Numbered from the stretch's first letter, positions 1-9,288 are shown. The stretch: 64,000 nucleotides of DNA from Jannaschia pohangensis (GCF_900113875.1 NZ_FORA01000006.1:53501-117500); one strand, 5' to 3'. Translations and numbers: made by a program. The notes: generated by a model from the letters alone, not told the origin.

Positions 1-80
1 ATCGTCTGGGCCATCGCGGGCGCCGTCAGCGCCAGAAACAGGCCCGTGGTCAAGGTTGCGGCAGTCTTGAAGGGTGTCAT
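1..80 (-). CDS. Secreted protein, N-terminal fragment only
   Basis: The window opens inside a minus-strand gene whose first 26 codons are visible. They begin MTPFKTAATLTTGLFLAL and run to an AMA-Q cleavage motif, which is a typical Sec signal peptide (one lysine, then a hydrophobic core). The start is supported by an AAGGAG ribosome-binding sequence 6 nt upstream. The mature protein lies outside the window, so the function cannot be told. It is divergent from the ferritin-like gene that follows, so the two share the roughly 150 nt between them. Confidence 0.7.
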   Translation of the reverse strand, partial: MTPFKTAATLTTGLFLALTAPAMAQT

Positions 81-229
81 GCACATCTCCTTTTCGACAC
101 ATCGCAGGCATTCCGTCCTGCCCACCTGATCTGGGGGCGCGGGTGGCCGGGGACAATTCGCGGATATTCGCCGTCGGCCAAGACCTGCCCGCGCTTGCGC
201 AGGATCGCGCGCAGGCGCAACATCGGGTC

Positions 230-1207
230 ATGTTCTACGGATTCTCGAACCGCCGCCGCTTTGCCGACCTTTCGGAGCAGGAGATATTGGCCCTCGCCAT
301 CTCGGCCGAGGAAGACGATGCCAGCATCTATCGCACCTTTGCCGAACGCCTTCGGACCGACTTTCCAGACAGCGCGACCGTCTTCGACGCCATGGCCGCC
401 GAGGAAGACAATCACCGCCGCCGCCTGATCGACCTGCACGCCGAACGCTTCGGCAAGGTCATTCCGCTGATCCGGCGCGAGCACGTCGCGGGTTTCTATG
501 CGCGCAAACCCATCTGGCTGACCGAGAATCTGGGCCTTGACCGGATCCGGGCCGAAGCCTCGGCGATGGAGAACGCGGCGCACCACTTCTATATCAAGGC
601 CGCGCAGCGCAGCAGCGACCCGGCGACGCGCAAGCTTCTGGGCGATCTGGCCGCGGCCGAGGCAGGGCACGAGGCGCGGGCCGATGCCCTGACCGCCAAG
701 ACCCTGACCCCCGAAGCGCGCGAGGTCGAGGACGAGCGCGCCCACCGGCAGTTCGTGCTGACTTGGGTGCAGCCGGGTCTGGCCGGCCTGATGGATGGCT
801 CCGTCTCGACCCTTGCGCCGATCTTCGCCGTCGCCTTTGCCACTCAGGACACCTGGACGACGTTCCTTGTCGGGCTTGCCGCCAGCGTCGGCGCGGGCAT
901 TTCCATGGGCTTTACCGAAGCCGCCTCCGATGACGGGCAGTTGTCGGGCCGGGGCTCTCCGATCAAGCGGGGCATTGCCGCCGGGGTGATGACGACCATC
1001 GGCGGCCTGGGCCACGCCATGCCCTATCTGATCCCGCAATTCGGGCTGGCCACGGCCATCGCCATCGCCGTCGTCTTCGTGGAGCTTTGGGCGATTGCCT
1101 GGATCCAGAACCGCTACATGGAGACGCCGTTCTGGCGCGCCACCCTTCAGGTCGTGGTGGGCGGCGCGCTGGTCCTTGCGGCGGGCATCCTGATCGGCAC
1201 CGGTTAG
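230..1207 (+). CDS. mbfA: MbfA-like ferritin-VIT1 membrane iron exporter
   Basis: This 325-residue protein joins an N-terminal ferritin-like four-helix domain (about residues 10-155) to a C-terminal VIT1-type transmembrane domain (about 175-325). The ferritin part keeps paired diiron ligands, including E59-x-x-H62 and E144-x-x-H147. The membrane part carries the PGLAGLMDGSVSTLAPIFA signature of VIT1/CCC1 transporters and later hydrophobic segments. Known MbfA proteins of rhizobia export iron and protect against iron and peroxide stress at the inner membrane. The ATG at 230 is chosen because it begins just before the ferritin helices; the frame is open further upstream but that part has no domain character. 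I see no clear Irr/ICE box upstream. The stop overlaps that of the convergent LOG gene in the tetranucleotide TTAG. Confidence 0.88.
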   Translation: MFYGFSNRRRFADLSEQEILALAISAEEDDASIYRTFAERLRTDFPDSATVFDAMAAEEDNHRRRLIDLHAERFGKVIPLIRREHVAGFYARKPIWLTENLGLDRIRAEASAMENAAHHFYIKAAQRSSDPATRKLLGDLAAAEAGHEARADALTAKTLTPEAREVEDERAHRQFVLTWVQPGLAGLMDGSVSTLAPIFAVAFATQDTWTTFLVGLAASVGAGISMGFTEAASDDGQLSGRGSPIKRGIAAGVMTTIGGLGHAMPYLIPQFGLATAIAIAVVFVELWAIAWIQNRYMETPFWRATLQVVVGGALVLAAGILIGTG

Positions 1208-2049
1208 CGGTGAAACTCCCGCCGGGTGCGGGGCAGGGGCCAGTTTTCAATCAGCTCGATCGCGTCTTCGGCCGTCTCGACAAAGCGGAACAGCGCCAGG
1301 TCGTCGGCCCCGATGGTTCCCGCTTCCTCCAGCGCGTCCCAATTGACGATGCTGCGCCAGAAGGATTCGCCGAACAGAAGGACCGGCACACGCTCCATCC
1401 GGCCCGTCTGGATCAGGGTCAGCGCCTCGAACAGTTCGTCCAGCGTGCCGAAACCGCCCGGAAAGACGCAGATCGCGCTGGCCCGCATCAGGAAGTGCAT
1501 CTTTCGGATCGCGAAATAATGGAAGTTGAACGACAGCTCGGGGGTGACATATTCATTCGGCGCCTGTTCATGGGGCAGCACGATGTTGAGGCCGATGGAC
1601 CGGCCGCCCGCGTCCGCCGCGCCCCGGTTGCCCGCCTCCATCACGCCGGGGCCACCGCCCGTGACGATGACGTTCCGGCGCCCGCCCGAGGCGGCCATCG
1701 AATGTTCGGTCACCAGTTTGGCGAAGCGGCGCGCCTCGTCGTATTGCTGGCTCAACGCGCGCAGCGTCTCGGTCCGTGCGGTCGCCTTGTCGGCGGGCCG
1801 GGGAATGCGCGCGCCGCCGAACAGGACGACCGTCGATTCCACTTCTGCCTCGTCCATCAGAAGACCGGTCTTCAACAGCTCAAGTTGAAGGCGGACGGGA
1901 CGCAGATCATCGCGGCACAGGAAATCCTCGTCCGCAAATGCCAGCCGATAGGCCGGGCTGCGGGTCTGGGGCGTGTCGGGAACGGTGCGCGCGGTGCGGC
2001 TGTCTTCGCGGGCTTCGCGAAGCGGGTGGGTTCGGTGCTGATCGGTCAT
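1204..2049 (-). CDS. LOG family (TIGR00730) Rossmann-fold protein
   Basis: A 281-residue protein of the lysine-decarboxylase-like LOG family, best known as cytokinin nucleoside 5'-monophosphate phosphoribohydrolases that release a free base from an AMP derivative. The two family signatures are present: GGGPGVMEAGNRGA around the middle and PGGFGTLDELFEAL about 65 residues later, with the conserved arginine and glutamates of the active site. An N-terminal extension of some 80 residues makes it the longer bacterial type, whose in vivo substrate is usually unknown; general nucleotide salvage is plausible. The ATG at 2049 follows an AGCAGG sequence; the upstream reading frame lacks family features. 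It is divergent from the dehydratase gene and convergent with mbfA. Confidence 0.85.
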   Translation of the reverse strand: MTDQHRTHPLREAREDSRTARTVPDTPQTRSPAYRLAFADEDFLCRDDLRPVRLQLELLKTGLLMDEAEVESTVVLFGGARIPRPADKATARTETLRALSQQYDEARRFAKLVTEHSMAASGGRRNVIVTGGGPGVMEAGNRGAADAGGRSIGLNIVLPHEQAPNEYVTPELSFNFHYFAIRKMHFLMRASAICVFPGGFGTLDELFEALTLIQTGRMERVPVLLFGESFWRSIVNWDALEEAGTIGADDLALFRFVETAEDAIELIENWPLPRTRREFHR

Positions 2050-2110
2050 GGTCCTGCTCTTGCGTCCTTTGTTTGAGAGGGGTGTAACAGCCCGAACGGA
2101 AAGGTGCATC

Positions 2111-3028
2111 ATGGATTGGCAAGCAGAGATCACGGCCGCGCGGGCGCGCATCGCGGGCCACATCCGGCAGACACCCGCAGCGCGGATGACCCTTGGCGGG
2201 CACGACCTCTGGTTGAAGTTCGAGCAGATGCAGCACAGCGGCAGCTTCAAGGCACGCGGGGCGTTCAACACGCTTCTGTCCGCCGACGTGCCTGCCGCCG
2301 GTGTCGTCGCCGCGTCGGGTGGCAACCATGGGGCCGCCGTCGCCTATGCCGCCGCGCAACTGGGATACCCTGCGCATATCTTCGTGCCCGAGGTGTCGAG
2401 CCCGTCCAAGATCGCCCTGATCGAAAGGTCGGGGGCGACATGCCACGTGGTGCCGGGGCTCTATGCAGATGCGATGGAGCGGGCCCGGGCGCATGAGGCA
2501 GAGACAGGCGCGATGCAGATCCATGCCTATGACGCCGTGCCGACCGTCGCGGGGCAGGGCACGCTGATGGCGGAATGGGAGGCGCAGGGGCTGGAGGCGG
2601 ACACGATCCTGATCGCGGTCGGCGGCGGTGGCCTGATCGCCGGGTCGCTGGCCTGCCTGGCCGGTCGGCGCAAGGTCGTCGCGGTGGAGCCCGAGACGTC
2701 CTGCGCCCTGAACGCCGCGCTGGCCGCCGGGCACCCTGTCGACGTCCCGGTCAGCGGGATCGCCGCCGACGCCCTGGGGGCGCGCCGGGTTGGCGACATC
2801 TGCTTTGGCCTGGCGCAGGCACAGGGCATCGCCTCCGTCACCGTGCCGGATGCCGCAATTGCGGAGGCACGGCAGGTGCTGTGGCGGGATCTGCGCCAAT
2901 GGGTCGAGCCGTCGGGGGCCTGCGCCCTCGCCGTGCTGACCTCCGGTGCCTACGTGCCGTCAGCGGGCGAGCGGGTGGCGGTGCTGATCTGCGGGGCCAA
3001 CCCGTCGCCAGATCCATCAGAGCCGTGA
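2111..3028 (+). CDS. Threonine/serine dehydratase-like PLP enzyme
   Basis: A 305-residue fold-type II PLP enzyme. The Schiff-base lysine lies in SGSFKARGAFN (about residue 45), followed by the substrate loop ASGGNHGAAVAYAA and the phosphate-binding glycine loop VGGGGLIAG. These are the hallmarks of threonine dehydratase/serine racemase-like proteins, which deaminate threonine or serine to a 2-oxo acid and ammonia. It lacks the C-terminal ACT-like regulatory domain of biosynthetic IlvA, so a catabolic dehydratase or a racemase is more likely. The ATG at 2111 has an AAAGGTG ribosome-binding site. Its 3' end overlaps the convergent permease gene by 12 nt. Confidence 0.85.
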   Translation: MDWQAEITAARARIAGHIRQTPAARMTLGGHDLWLKFEQMQHSGSFKARGAFNTLLSADVPAAGVVAASGGNHGAAVAYAAAQLGYPAHIFVPEVSSPSKIALIERSGATCHVVPGLYADAMERARAHEAETGAMQIHAYDAVPTVAGQGTLMAEWEAQGLEADTILIAVGGGGLIAGSLACLAGRRKVVAVEPETSCALNAALAAGHPVDVPVSGIAADALGARRVGDICFGLAQAQGIASVTVPDAAIAEARQVLWRDLRQWVEPSGACALAVLTSGAYVPSAGERVAVLICGANPSPDPSEP

Positions 3029-3469
3029 CAGGACAAGCCCACCCCCCACCAAGACCACCGCGATCAGGCGTTGCGGCGTCACCTCGTGGACCGGCAGGCC
3101 GAAAGGCCCCCAGGCATCCAGCGTCAGCGCGACGACCAGCTGCCCCAGGATCATGGCCGAAACGACCGTGACGATGCCCAGCGTCGGAACCGACCAGAGG
3201 ATCGCCCAGACATAGAACGCGCCCAGAAAGCCGCCGAGCAGCAGCCAGAAATTGACCGACCCCGCCCGGGCCAACGTGCGGCCGTCGCCCGTGATCATCG
3301 TCAGGAACAGCAGGAACGCGAAGCCCACGCCGAACGACACCGTCGCCGCCGCCATCGGACTGCCCAGGGCCTTGCCGAGGGCCGCGTTCATCGGGGCCTG
3401 CAACGCCGCCAGACCGCCGGCGACGACGATCAGGGTCAGGGGAAAAAGAACGACAAGGGATGTGGGCAT
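3017..3469 (-). CDS. DMT-family small permease (DUF606/YdcZ)
   Basis: A 150-residue, highly hydrophobic protein with about five predicted membrane segments and the DUF606 pattern: an N-terminal helix followed by LQAPMNAALGKALGSP, and a later GQLVVALTLDAWG. Members of this family are half-size relatives of EamA drug/metabolite transporters and probably act as dimers in the inner membrane; substrates are not known. A strong GGAGG ribosome-binding site lies 6 nt before the ATG. It is transcribed toward the dehydratase gene and overlaps its end by 12 nt, so the two messages are antisense at their 3' ends. Confidence 0.85.
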   Translation of the reverse strand: MPTSLVVLFPLTLIVVAGGLAALQAPMNAALGKALGSPMAAATVSFGVGFAFLLFLTMITGDGRTLARAGSVNFWLLLGGFLGAFYVWAILWSVPTLGIVTVVSAMILGQLVVALTLDAWGPFGLPVHEVTPQRLIAVVLVGGGLVLSRL

Positions 3470-3553
3470 CGAAGCCTCCGGGACCAGTTTGCAAAACGCC
3501 TGTTTTGCGGGCAGTCTGCCCCCAGGTCACCGATCGCGACAGTCAGGTTTCCC

Positions 3554-4537
3554 TTACCTTGCCCTGCGCACCATCGCGTCGAACGCGGGCTTCGGCCGGT
3601 CGTCCGAAGCTTTCAGGCCGAGCGAGCCGAGATAGCGCGCAAAGCAGGGCGTCCCGACTCCGTAGTATTCGGTATAGGTCTCGACTTCGGCGTCGCCGAT
3701 GTCGTGGCTCCAGGTCAGGTTGACGAAAGCGAAATCGCGGGTCTCTTCCAGGACCAGATCGAAGAACCGGGCCTGTGCCGCAGGCGACCCCGCACCGCAG
3801 CCGTCGGACGGAAAGCCCGCCTCCACCAGCCAGATCGGCGGTGTCGCCAGTGACCGCAAGCCCGCCATGTCGGTGGGCACGGTGTCGGGGTCGCGCACCG
3901 TGAAATCGGGCTCCAGCGGATAGTAGGTCACCGCCCATCCGTCCCCCAGATTCGCCAGTTCGCGCGCGCCCGGCGTGGCCATGAGGCCCGCATAGGTCTG
4001 CGTCACGGTCACCGGCACATCCGGGCGGAGGGTTCTGGCATGGGCGCGGGTGGCGGCGAAAAATCGGGCGTAGGCGGGCCGCGTCGCATCGGTGAGCGTG
4101 GCATCCACCTCGTTCCCGATGGAAATCGCGATCAGGTCGACATCCGCCATCCGGGTCAGCACCTCGGTCAGGAAGGCATTGAATCGGGCCACCGTCTCGG
4201 GGTCGTCCCACGGGCGGTCGCGCAGGTCGGCGGGGCGCCGGTCGGCCACTGTGTCGATCACGGCCAGCGTCAGGTGCAACCGGATGTCGAGGGCCGGATA
4301 GACCTGATTGGCAATGGCGGGCCAGTCGTCCATCGGGTCATAGCCGTTACCCCGGTCGAAATCGTCCGACCGCAACAGGATCGAGGTGCTGGAAAGGCGC
4401 ATTTCCCGCATGGCCCCGATCACCTCGCCATAGTCGCCCGAGGCGGGCATCGTTCCGGCCAGCGACAGGACGGGTTCGGCCCGAGGCGGCGCGGAAAGCG
4501 CCGCGAGAATCAGCATTGCTTGCGACAGGCTTCGCAT
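3554..4537 (-). CDS. Secreted TIM-barrel glycosidase-like protein
   Basis: A 327-residue protein with an N-terminal signal peptide ([22 protein letters not shown]). The chain has the layout of clan GH-A glycoside hydrolases: an Asn-Glu pair in the segment [10 protein letters not shown] (N142, E143), where such enzymes hold the acid/base, and a second glutamate in [12 protein letters not shown] (E239), where the nucleophile sits. I cannot place it in a numbered GH family; GH53- or GH17-like is possible. If active it would cut a sugar polymer in the periplasm or outside the cell. The ATG at 4537 follows a GGAG sequence. It is divergent from dapD and has no carbohydrate genes next to it. Confidence 0.6.
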   Translation of the reverse strand: MRSLSQAMLILAALSAPPRAEPVLSLAGTMPASGDYGEVIGAMREMRLSSTSILLRSDDFDRGNGYDPMDDWPAIANQVYPALDIRLHLTLAVIDTVADRRPADLRDRPWDDPETVARFNAFLTEVLTRMADVDLIAISIGNEVDATLTDATRPAYARFFAATRAHARTLRPDVPVTVTQTYAGLMATPGARELANLGDGWAVTYYPLEPDFTVRDPDTVPTDMAGLRSLATPPIWLVEAGFPSDGCGAGSPAAQARFFDLVLEETRDFAFVNLTWSHDIGDAEVETYTEYYGVGTPCFARYLGSLGLKASDDRPKPAFDAMVRRAR

Positions 4538-4628
4538 CCGGCGACGCTCCGGCAGGGCGGGATTGCCCCTGAAAGGGCTGGCCGATATGAGCAGGCCAGT
4601 CAATCACGCCAATGCCGGAGCCCGCCCC

Positions 4629-5456
4629 ATGTCGAACGAACAGCTCGAAGTCGCCATCGAAGCCGCATGGGATGCCCGCGATGCGATCACCCCCGCCACC
4701 ACCGGCGAGACGCGCGACGCGATCGAGGAAACCCTTGCCGCACTCGACAGCGGTTCCCTGCGGGTGGCCGAACGGCAGGACAACGGCGACTGGCATGTCA
4801 ACCAATGGGCCAAGAAGGCGGTCCTGCTGGGCTTTCGCCTGAAGGACATGGAATTGCAGGCGGGCGGACCCCAGGGCGGCAGCTGGTGGGACAAGGTCGA
4901 CAGCAAGTTCCACGGCTGGAACGCCGCCCGGTGGGAGCAGGCGGGCTTTCGTGCCGTTCCCAACTGCATCGTCCGAAAGTCGGCCTATATCGCGCCGGGC
5001 GTGGTGCTGATGCCGTCCTTCGTGAACCTGGGCGCCTATGTCGACAGCGGCACCATGGTGGACACCTGGGCCACGGTCGGAAGCTGCGCACAGATCGGCA
5101 AGAACGTGCACCTGTCGGGCGGTGTCGGCATCGGCGGCGTGCTGGAGCCGATGCAGGCCGGCCCGACGATCATCGAGGACAATTGCTTTATCGGCGCGAG
5201 ATCGGAGGTCGTCGAAGGCTGTATCGTGCGCGAAGGGTCTGTCCTGGGCATGGGCGTCTTCATCGGCAAGTCGACCAAGATCGTCGACCGCGAGACGGGC
5301 GAGTTCACCTATGGTGAGGTGCCGCCCTATTCGGTGGTCGTCGCCGGGTCCATGCCGTCGAAGAACGGCGTGAACCTCTATTGCGCGGTGATCGTCAAGC
5401 GCGTGGACGAGCGGACCCGCTCCAAGACGGCGATCAACGAATTGCTGCGCGACTAG
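4629..5456 (+). CDS. dapD: Tetrahydrodipicolinate N-succinyltransferase
   Basis: This 275-residue protein is DapD, which transfers succinate from succinyl-CoA to tetrahydrodipicolinate in the succinylase branch of lysine and diaminopimelate synthesis. The length is the family norm. After an N-terminal helical domain containing [18 protein letters not shown] come left-handed beta-helix hexapeptide repeats (about residues 100-235), with the typical stretches [18 protein letters not shown] and VGIGGVLEP. The ATG at 4629 is preceded by GGAG at good spacing. dapE, which removes the succinyl group two steps later, lies at 9653. The stop overlaps that of the convergent AraC gene in the palindrome CTAG. 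Confidence 0.96.
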   Translation: MSNEQLEVAIEAAWDARDAITPATTGETRDAIEETLAALDSGSLRVAERQDNGDWHVNQWAKKAVLLGFRLKDMELQAGGPQGGSWWDKVDSKFHGWNAARWEQAGFRAVPNCIVRKSAYIAPGVVLMPSFVNLGAYVDSGTMVDTWATVGSCAQIGKNVHLSGGVGIGGVLEPMQAGPTIIEDNCFIGARSEVVEGCIVREGSVLGMGVFIGKSTKIVDRETGEFTYGEVPPYSVVVAGSMPSKNGVNLYCAVIVKRVDERTRSKTAINELLRD

Positions 5457-6352
5457 CGCGTGGCGGCGCGGAACTGGTGCGGTGTCTGCCCCACGACATC
5501 GCGGAAGCGCGCGGTGAAATGCGACTGGCTCGAGAAGTCGCAGGCCAGCGCAATTTCCGACAAGGCCAGGTCCGACGACCCGAGCATCCGCCGGGCCGCA
5601 TCCAACCGGCGCGACAGGACGTAGGCATGGGGCGGCATACCCGTCGCCGCGCGGAACGTCCGGGCGAAATGCGCGGGCGACAGACAGGCGACCTGCGCCA
5701 TCATGTCAACCGAGATGTTTTCGGACAGGTTCGCCTCGACGAATTCCGTGACGCGGTTGAGCCTTTTGGCGTCGAGGGCGGTGTCCGGCCCGGTCATCTC
5801 AGTCTCTGTATCCGACATTCGGGCCAGCATGGCGGTCATCGACATCAGAAGCCCGTCGACCATCAGATTGGCCACCGGCCCTTCTGATTCCGATTCGGTC
5901 CAGATCCGGTTCATCGTGCCTGCCAGCTGCGGGTCGAAGATCTCCCGCCCGTAGAGTGACGCCAGCGGATCTCCGTCGCCGAGCCCCGACAACATGGTCG
6001 CAAGGATCGTGCGGGGCAGCGCAAGCAGCATGATCTGATGCGTCCCTTCGGCCTCCCAATGGGCGGTAGCCCCTGCCGGAGCGAGATAGAGGCTGCCGAC
6101 GCGGCCTGCCAACGTGCGAAGCCCATCGCCATAGTCGACTTGTGACACCCGGGTCCCGCCGCGGGTCACCAGGCGAAAGACCACGTCGTCCACGGGCGGG
6201 TCCGGGGTCGCATGGCTGTCCTGATCCGCGACGACAAGGGCAAGCCTTTCTGACCCGGCGGACCGGTTCTCTTGGGGGAATTTGCGGTACAACGTCCCGT
6301 AGAGGTTGTCGTAGGTCCCGCTTGACCCGGGCTTGCACGTGGCGTCGGTCAT
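5453..6352 (-). CDS. AraC-family transcriptional regulator
   Basis: A 299-residue regulator. The last 100 residues hold two helix-turn-helix motifs of the AraC/XylS type ([20 protein letters not shown] and [22 protein letters not shown]) ending in TPHQFR. The N-terminal part is a cupin-like sensing domain; its ligand is not evident. The start follows AGGAAAGGGCG. It lies 67 nt downstream of the MBL hydrolase on the same strand, so the two may form an operon and the regulator may control that hydrolase or its substrate pathway. Confidence 0.87.
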   Translation of the reverse strand: MTDATCKPGSSGTYDNLYGTLYRKFPQENRSAGSERLALVVADQDSHATPDPPVDDVVFRLVTRGGTRVSQVDYGDGLRTLAGRVGSLYLAPAGATAHWEAEGTHQIMLLALPRTILATMLSGLGDGDPLASLYGREIFDPQLAGTMNRIWTESESEGPVANLMVDGLLMSMTAMLARMSDTETEMTGPDTALDAKRLNRVTEFVEANLSENISVDMMAQVACLSPAHFARTFRAATGMPPHAYVLSRRLDAARRMLGSSDLALSEIALACDFSSQSHFTARFRDVVGQTPHQFRAATR

Positions 6353-6419
6353 CGCCCTTTCCTGCGGTCTCTGCAGGGTTGATGGTCCTGAACACGGGTT
6401 CGCTTTGCAAGGGAGAATA

Positions 6420-7412
6420 TCAAACAGGGGCGAAGGCATATCCGGCCCCGTCGCGTCGAAGAATTCCGGGCGCAAGGGAATTCATGTGGGTCGCGCCGAA
6501 GGGAATTCTGTCGGTGGCAAGCCAGTCGAACATCCGCCGTCGCGTCCGAACCGCAAGATCGGTGTCAGTGTCGAGGACATAGGCGATATCCGGATGCGAC
6601 ATCTGCATCGGCCCGCAGATCAAGGTATCGGCCATGAGCATCATCTGCTCTGCGCCAGATGCGATATGCACGATGCTGTGCCCCGGCGTATGACCCGGGG
6701 CGGGCAGGACGGTCACACCTTCGCCCATGTCGAGCATGCCGCCGTGTCGTGCGATGTCATAGTCCAGGGTTGCCGCCAGGCTCGCGATCATCATGGCCGG
6801 GCCTCGCAGCGCCTCGGCCACCTGCGACGGACGGGACGGATCGGTCCAATACCGCCATTCGATGTCCGAGACGTGGAGGGTGGCATTGGGAAAGCCTTTG
6901 TTGCCGTCGACCATCAGCCCGCCGATGTGGTCGGGATGCATGTGGGTGATGACGATGTCGGTCACGTCTGCCGGATCGAAGGCGGCATCGGCCATACGTT
7001 CCGCCAGAAGCCCTGTGTCCGCATAGCTTGACCTGAGAGCGGTGCCGGACCCGGCGTCGACCAGGACAAGGCGGGTCGGGGTCCGGATTGTCCAGAGCGT
7101 CGCGCCCAGGTGCACAGGTCCCCTGGCATGGGTGAGGATGCCCGCGGGCGTGTCGATGAAGGCGGCAAGCGGCAGATCGAAGAATCCGTCGGACCAGGCC
7201 GTGACCTGCAGCGTGCCGACCGTCCGATTGCGCGTCCCGGTGATGGCGGCGGGCAGGGGGGAAGGCATGGCGAGGGCCGTAGCGCCGCCAGCGAGGGCGA
7301 TGCAGAACCGCCGCCGATCCAGCTGTCGGGGGAGGCAGACCTGTAGATCGTCGGACCACTGCGACGGGGGGAGGTCAGACACAGTTTTCCGGGGGAGAGA
7401 GCGGTGTGTCAT
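6420..7412 (-). CDS. Tat-exported MBL-fold metallo-hydrolase
   Basis: A 330-residue metallo-beta-lactamase-fold hydrolase. The metal motif THMHPDHIGG (H157, H159, D161, H162) is complete, and further ligands appear in APGHTPGHS and MADTL. Residues 31-60 contain a twin-arginine-like region (LDRRRFCIALAGGATALA) followed by an Ala-rich h-region, so export by the Tat pathway to the periplasm is likely. Relatives include lactonases and other MBL hydrolases; the substrate cannot be told from sequence. It lies upstream of an AraC regulator on the same strand. A GAAAGG sequence precedes the ATG. Confidence 0.82.
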   Translation of the reverse strand: MTHRSLPRKTVSDLPPSQWSDDLQVCLPRQLDRRRFCIALAGGATALAMPSPLPAAITGTRNRTVGTLQVTAWSDGFFDLPLAAFIDTPAGILTHARGPVHLGATLWTIRTPTRLVLVDAGSGTALRSSYADTGLLAERMADAAFDPADVTDIVITHMHPDHIGGLMVDGNKGFPNATLHVSDIEWRYWTDPSRPSQVAEALRGPAMMIASLAATLDYDIARHGGMLDMGEGVTVLPAPGHTPGHSIVHIASGAEQMMLMADTLICGPMQMSHPDIAYVLDTDTDLAVRTRRRMFDWLATDRIPFGATHMNSLAPGILRRDGAGYAFAPV

Positions 7413-7478
7413 TGCGGCGGCCTTTCGAGGATGCGGCGGTTCTGCCTGTCCGTTCTGCCTGACACCTGCCCATGCAAT

Positions 7479-7781
7479 CTATCGGGACTCCCCAGACTCC
7501 TTGTCACGATCCTGCGGTTTGCGGGACTCTGCCGAAATCATGGCAGTCTCGCGCGCAATCGCCGCGTCCTCGAGGGCATCCATATGGGCGCGGGCGGCCT
7601 TGGTGCGGCCCAGACCCTTCCAAAGGCCCTTGCGCCAGGCCCGATGCGCCGACCGTGGTTCCCATTGAAGGCGCGCAGAGGAGAGCCAGTCCCGCAGGGC
7701 GGGCGGCAGATCGTCGTAATCTGCCATGACCCTTGCCCGGTCACGGGCGCGGGCGAGATCTTGTCTCGGACCAATCGTCAT
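7479..7781 (-). CDS. DUF6525 family small protein
   Basis: A 100-residue basic protein whose core YDDLPPALRDWLSSARLQW, followed by WRKGLWKGLGRTKAARAHMDALE, matches the small DUF6525 family that I know only from Rhodobacterales. Function is unknown. The frame is open far upstream, but family similarity starts only near MTIGPRQD, so the ATG at 7781 is preferred. It is divergent from the GlsB/YeaQ gene. It supports the taxonomic placement more than it says anything about a pathway. Confidence 0.65.
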   Translation of the reverse strand: MTIGPRQDLARARDRARVMADYDDLPPALRDWLSSARLQWEPRSAHRAWRKGLWKGLGRTKAARAHMDALEDAAIARETAMISAESRKPQDRDKESGESR

Positions 7782-7887
7782 GCGCCAGACATGGGATCTG
7801 CGGCCGAGGCTGTCAAACGGCCCGCGTGGAACCGGATGGCGCATCGCTGCGTTCGTTCCCGGAAATACTGAATCGGAGGGGCACAGA

Positions 7888-8133
7888 ATGGGCCTGGGAC
7901 TTATCGCATCAATCATCGTCGGCGGATTGGCCGGCTGGATCGCAAGCATGATCATGAAGGCAGACACGGGTCTGCTCATGAATATCGTGTTGGGTATCGT
8001 CGGCGCCCTCGTGCTCAACCTGATCCTGAGCCTGATCGGCATCTACGCCGCCAACAGCTGGATCCCGCAGCTTTTCGTCGGGATCGCCGGGGCCTGTCTC
8101 TTGATTTTCGGCGTCAGGGCCGTGCGCAGCTGA
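7888..8133 (+). CDS. GlsB/YeaQ/YmgE family membrane stress protein
   Basis: An 81-residue protein with three hydrophobic segments and the Transgly_assoc pattern: GLIASIIVGGLAGWIASMIMK, then a glycine-rich second helix NIVLGIVGALVLN. These tiny inner-membrane proteins are common in bacteria and often induced by general or acid stress, but no mechanism is established. A GGAGG ribosome-binding site lies 8 nt before the ATG. The following channel gene is convergent, its stop 20 nt downstream. Confidence 0.88.
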   Translation: MGLGLIASIIVGGLAGWIASMIMKADTGLLMNIVLGIVGALVLNLILSLIGIYAANSWIPQLFVGIAGACLLIFGVRAVRS

Positions 8134-8153
8134 CCCCGCGAACAGGGCGGCGA

Positions 8154-9239
8154 TCACTTGTCCGCGTAGATCGAGCCGAACCATTTGAGCTCGATCTCAT
8201 GTGACACGTCGCCCTCTTCGAACCGCAACAACGTCTGGTTCACCGTCTCCCGCAGGGGTGACCCCGTCGGAAAGACGATTCCGTAATACTCCCGCTGAAA
8301 CACGCGATCCAGCACGCGGGCTTTGCCCTGACCGCGGGTTTGCGCGTAGTAGGCAAGGATCGGTCCGTCAAAGGCCACAGCATCCAGATTTCCTGCCTCG
8401 AATTCCGCGTAGAGCGTTTCAAGATCCGGGAAGGTCTGATGGGTGACCCCGCGCCGCGACAGGAAGCTTGACGTGGTCGAGGCTTCGGTGGTGCCGACCC
8501 GCCTTCCATCCAGATCGGTGATCCGCTCGATATCGCGGCTCAGGGCATTCAGCGTCAGATTCGCCGTGACGTTCGCCACGAACAGCGAGACGATGAACAA
8601 ACTGCCGATGACCATGAGCGATCCGAAAATCCGCCCGAGAGGCGATATCGGGGTTTCGGCCCGGTAGTCCCCCGAAATCAGAAGGTGCAGCGCCCACCAA
8701 AAGGCGGGAAAAGCGGCCTCCTTGGCGGTGTTGCCGAAATAGGCCTGTCGCCGCCTTTCGAACAGCCACATGAGCATCCCGAGCGCCAGGACGGCCAGGA
8801 TGCCAAGGCCCATCATGAGCAGCAAGCGCGGCGTCAGGGCGGCACGCATCACGGCACCGGTCCCAGCCTCCATCGGCATCATGATCTGGATCCCGGCACT
8901 GAAGATCGGTTGGGTGAAATCCATCACCTTCTCGCGCTCTTCGGTAATGGAGATATTGGCGACCGCGCCGTTCACCTCGCCCGATTGGACCGCAAGAAGC
9001 ATGTCGCTGAAAGTCTCGTAGCGGCGCAGGTCGTATTCAAGACCGTTCTCTGCCGCCAGGGCATCCCAGAGGTCGATCCCGTAGCCGGTGTCGCGGCCAT
9101 CCTCGACGAAGGAAAACGGCGCGCGTGTCACTGTGCCGATGACAAGGCGGTCGCTCGCGGATTGTTGCGCAAGTCCCGGCACGGCAGAGCATAGATAGGC
9201 AAGGGCAAGGATCAGGCGCTTCATCGACACATGACGCAT
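8154..9239 (-). CDS. Ionotropic glutamate receptor-like ligand-gated channel
   Basis: A 361-residue protein built as a prokaryotic ionotropic glutamate receptor: signal peptide (1-24), first half of a type 3 solute-binding domain (about 30-125), a membrane helix (138-160), a re-entrant pore segment (about 175-200), a second membrane helix (203-228), then the second half of the binding domain (about 236-358). S1 has the amino-acid-binding motif SITEEREKVMDFT with R102, and S2 has D291 where an amino group is normally held. The end of the pore helix reads VTANLTLNAL, close to the SYTANLAAF gate of animal receptors. The pore loop LLISGDYRAE lacks the TVGYGD potassium filter of GluR0. The upstream ATG at 9239 follows a GGGGG sequence; M6 at 9224 is the alternative. 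Confidence 0.8.
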   Translation of the reverse strand: MRHVSMKRLILALAYLCSAVPGLAQQSASDRLVIGTVTRAPFSFVEDGRDTGYGIDLWDALAAENGLEYDLRRYETFSDMLLAVQSGEVNGAVANISITEEREKVMDFTQPIFSAGIQIMMPMEAGTGAVMRAALTPRLLLMMGLGILAVLALGMLMWLFERRRQAYFGNTAKEAAFPAFWWALHLLISGDYRAETPISPLGRIFGSLMVIGSLFIVSLFVANVTANLTLNALSRDIERITDLDGRRVGTTEASTTSSFLSRRGVTHQTFPDLETLYAEFEAGNLDAVAFDGPILAYYAQTRGQGKARVLDRVFQREYYGIVFPTGSPLRETVNQTLLRFEEGDVSHEIELKWFGSIYADK

Positions 9240-9288
9240 GGGAAAGCCCCCGTTGACAAGACCCGTCGCCCGGCTGACACCCGACCCC

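Noticed and set aside
81..229. Irr/ICE iron box upstream of mbfA
   Set aside because: Irr sites are expected in this family, but no TTTAGAA-type inverted repeat is visible here.
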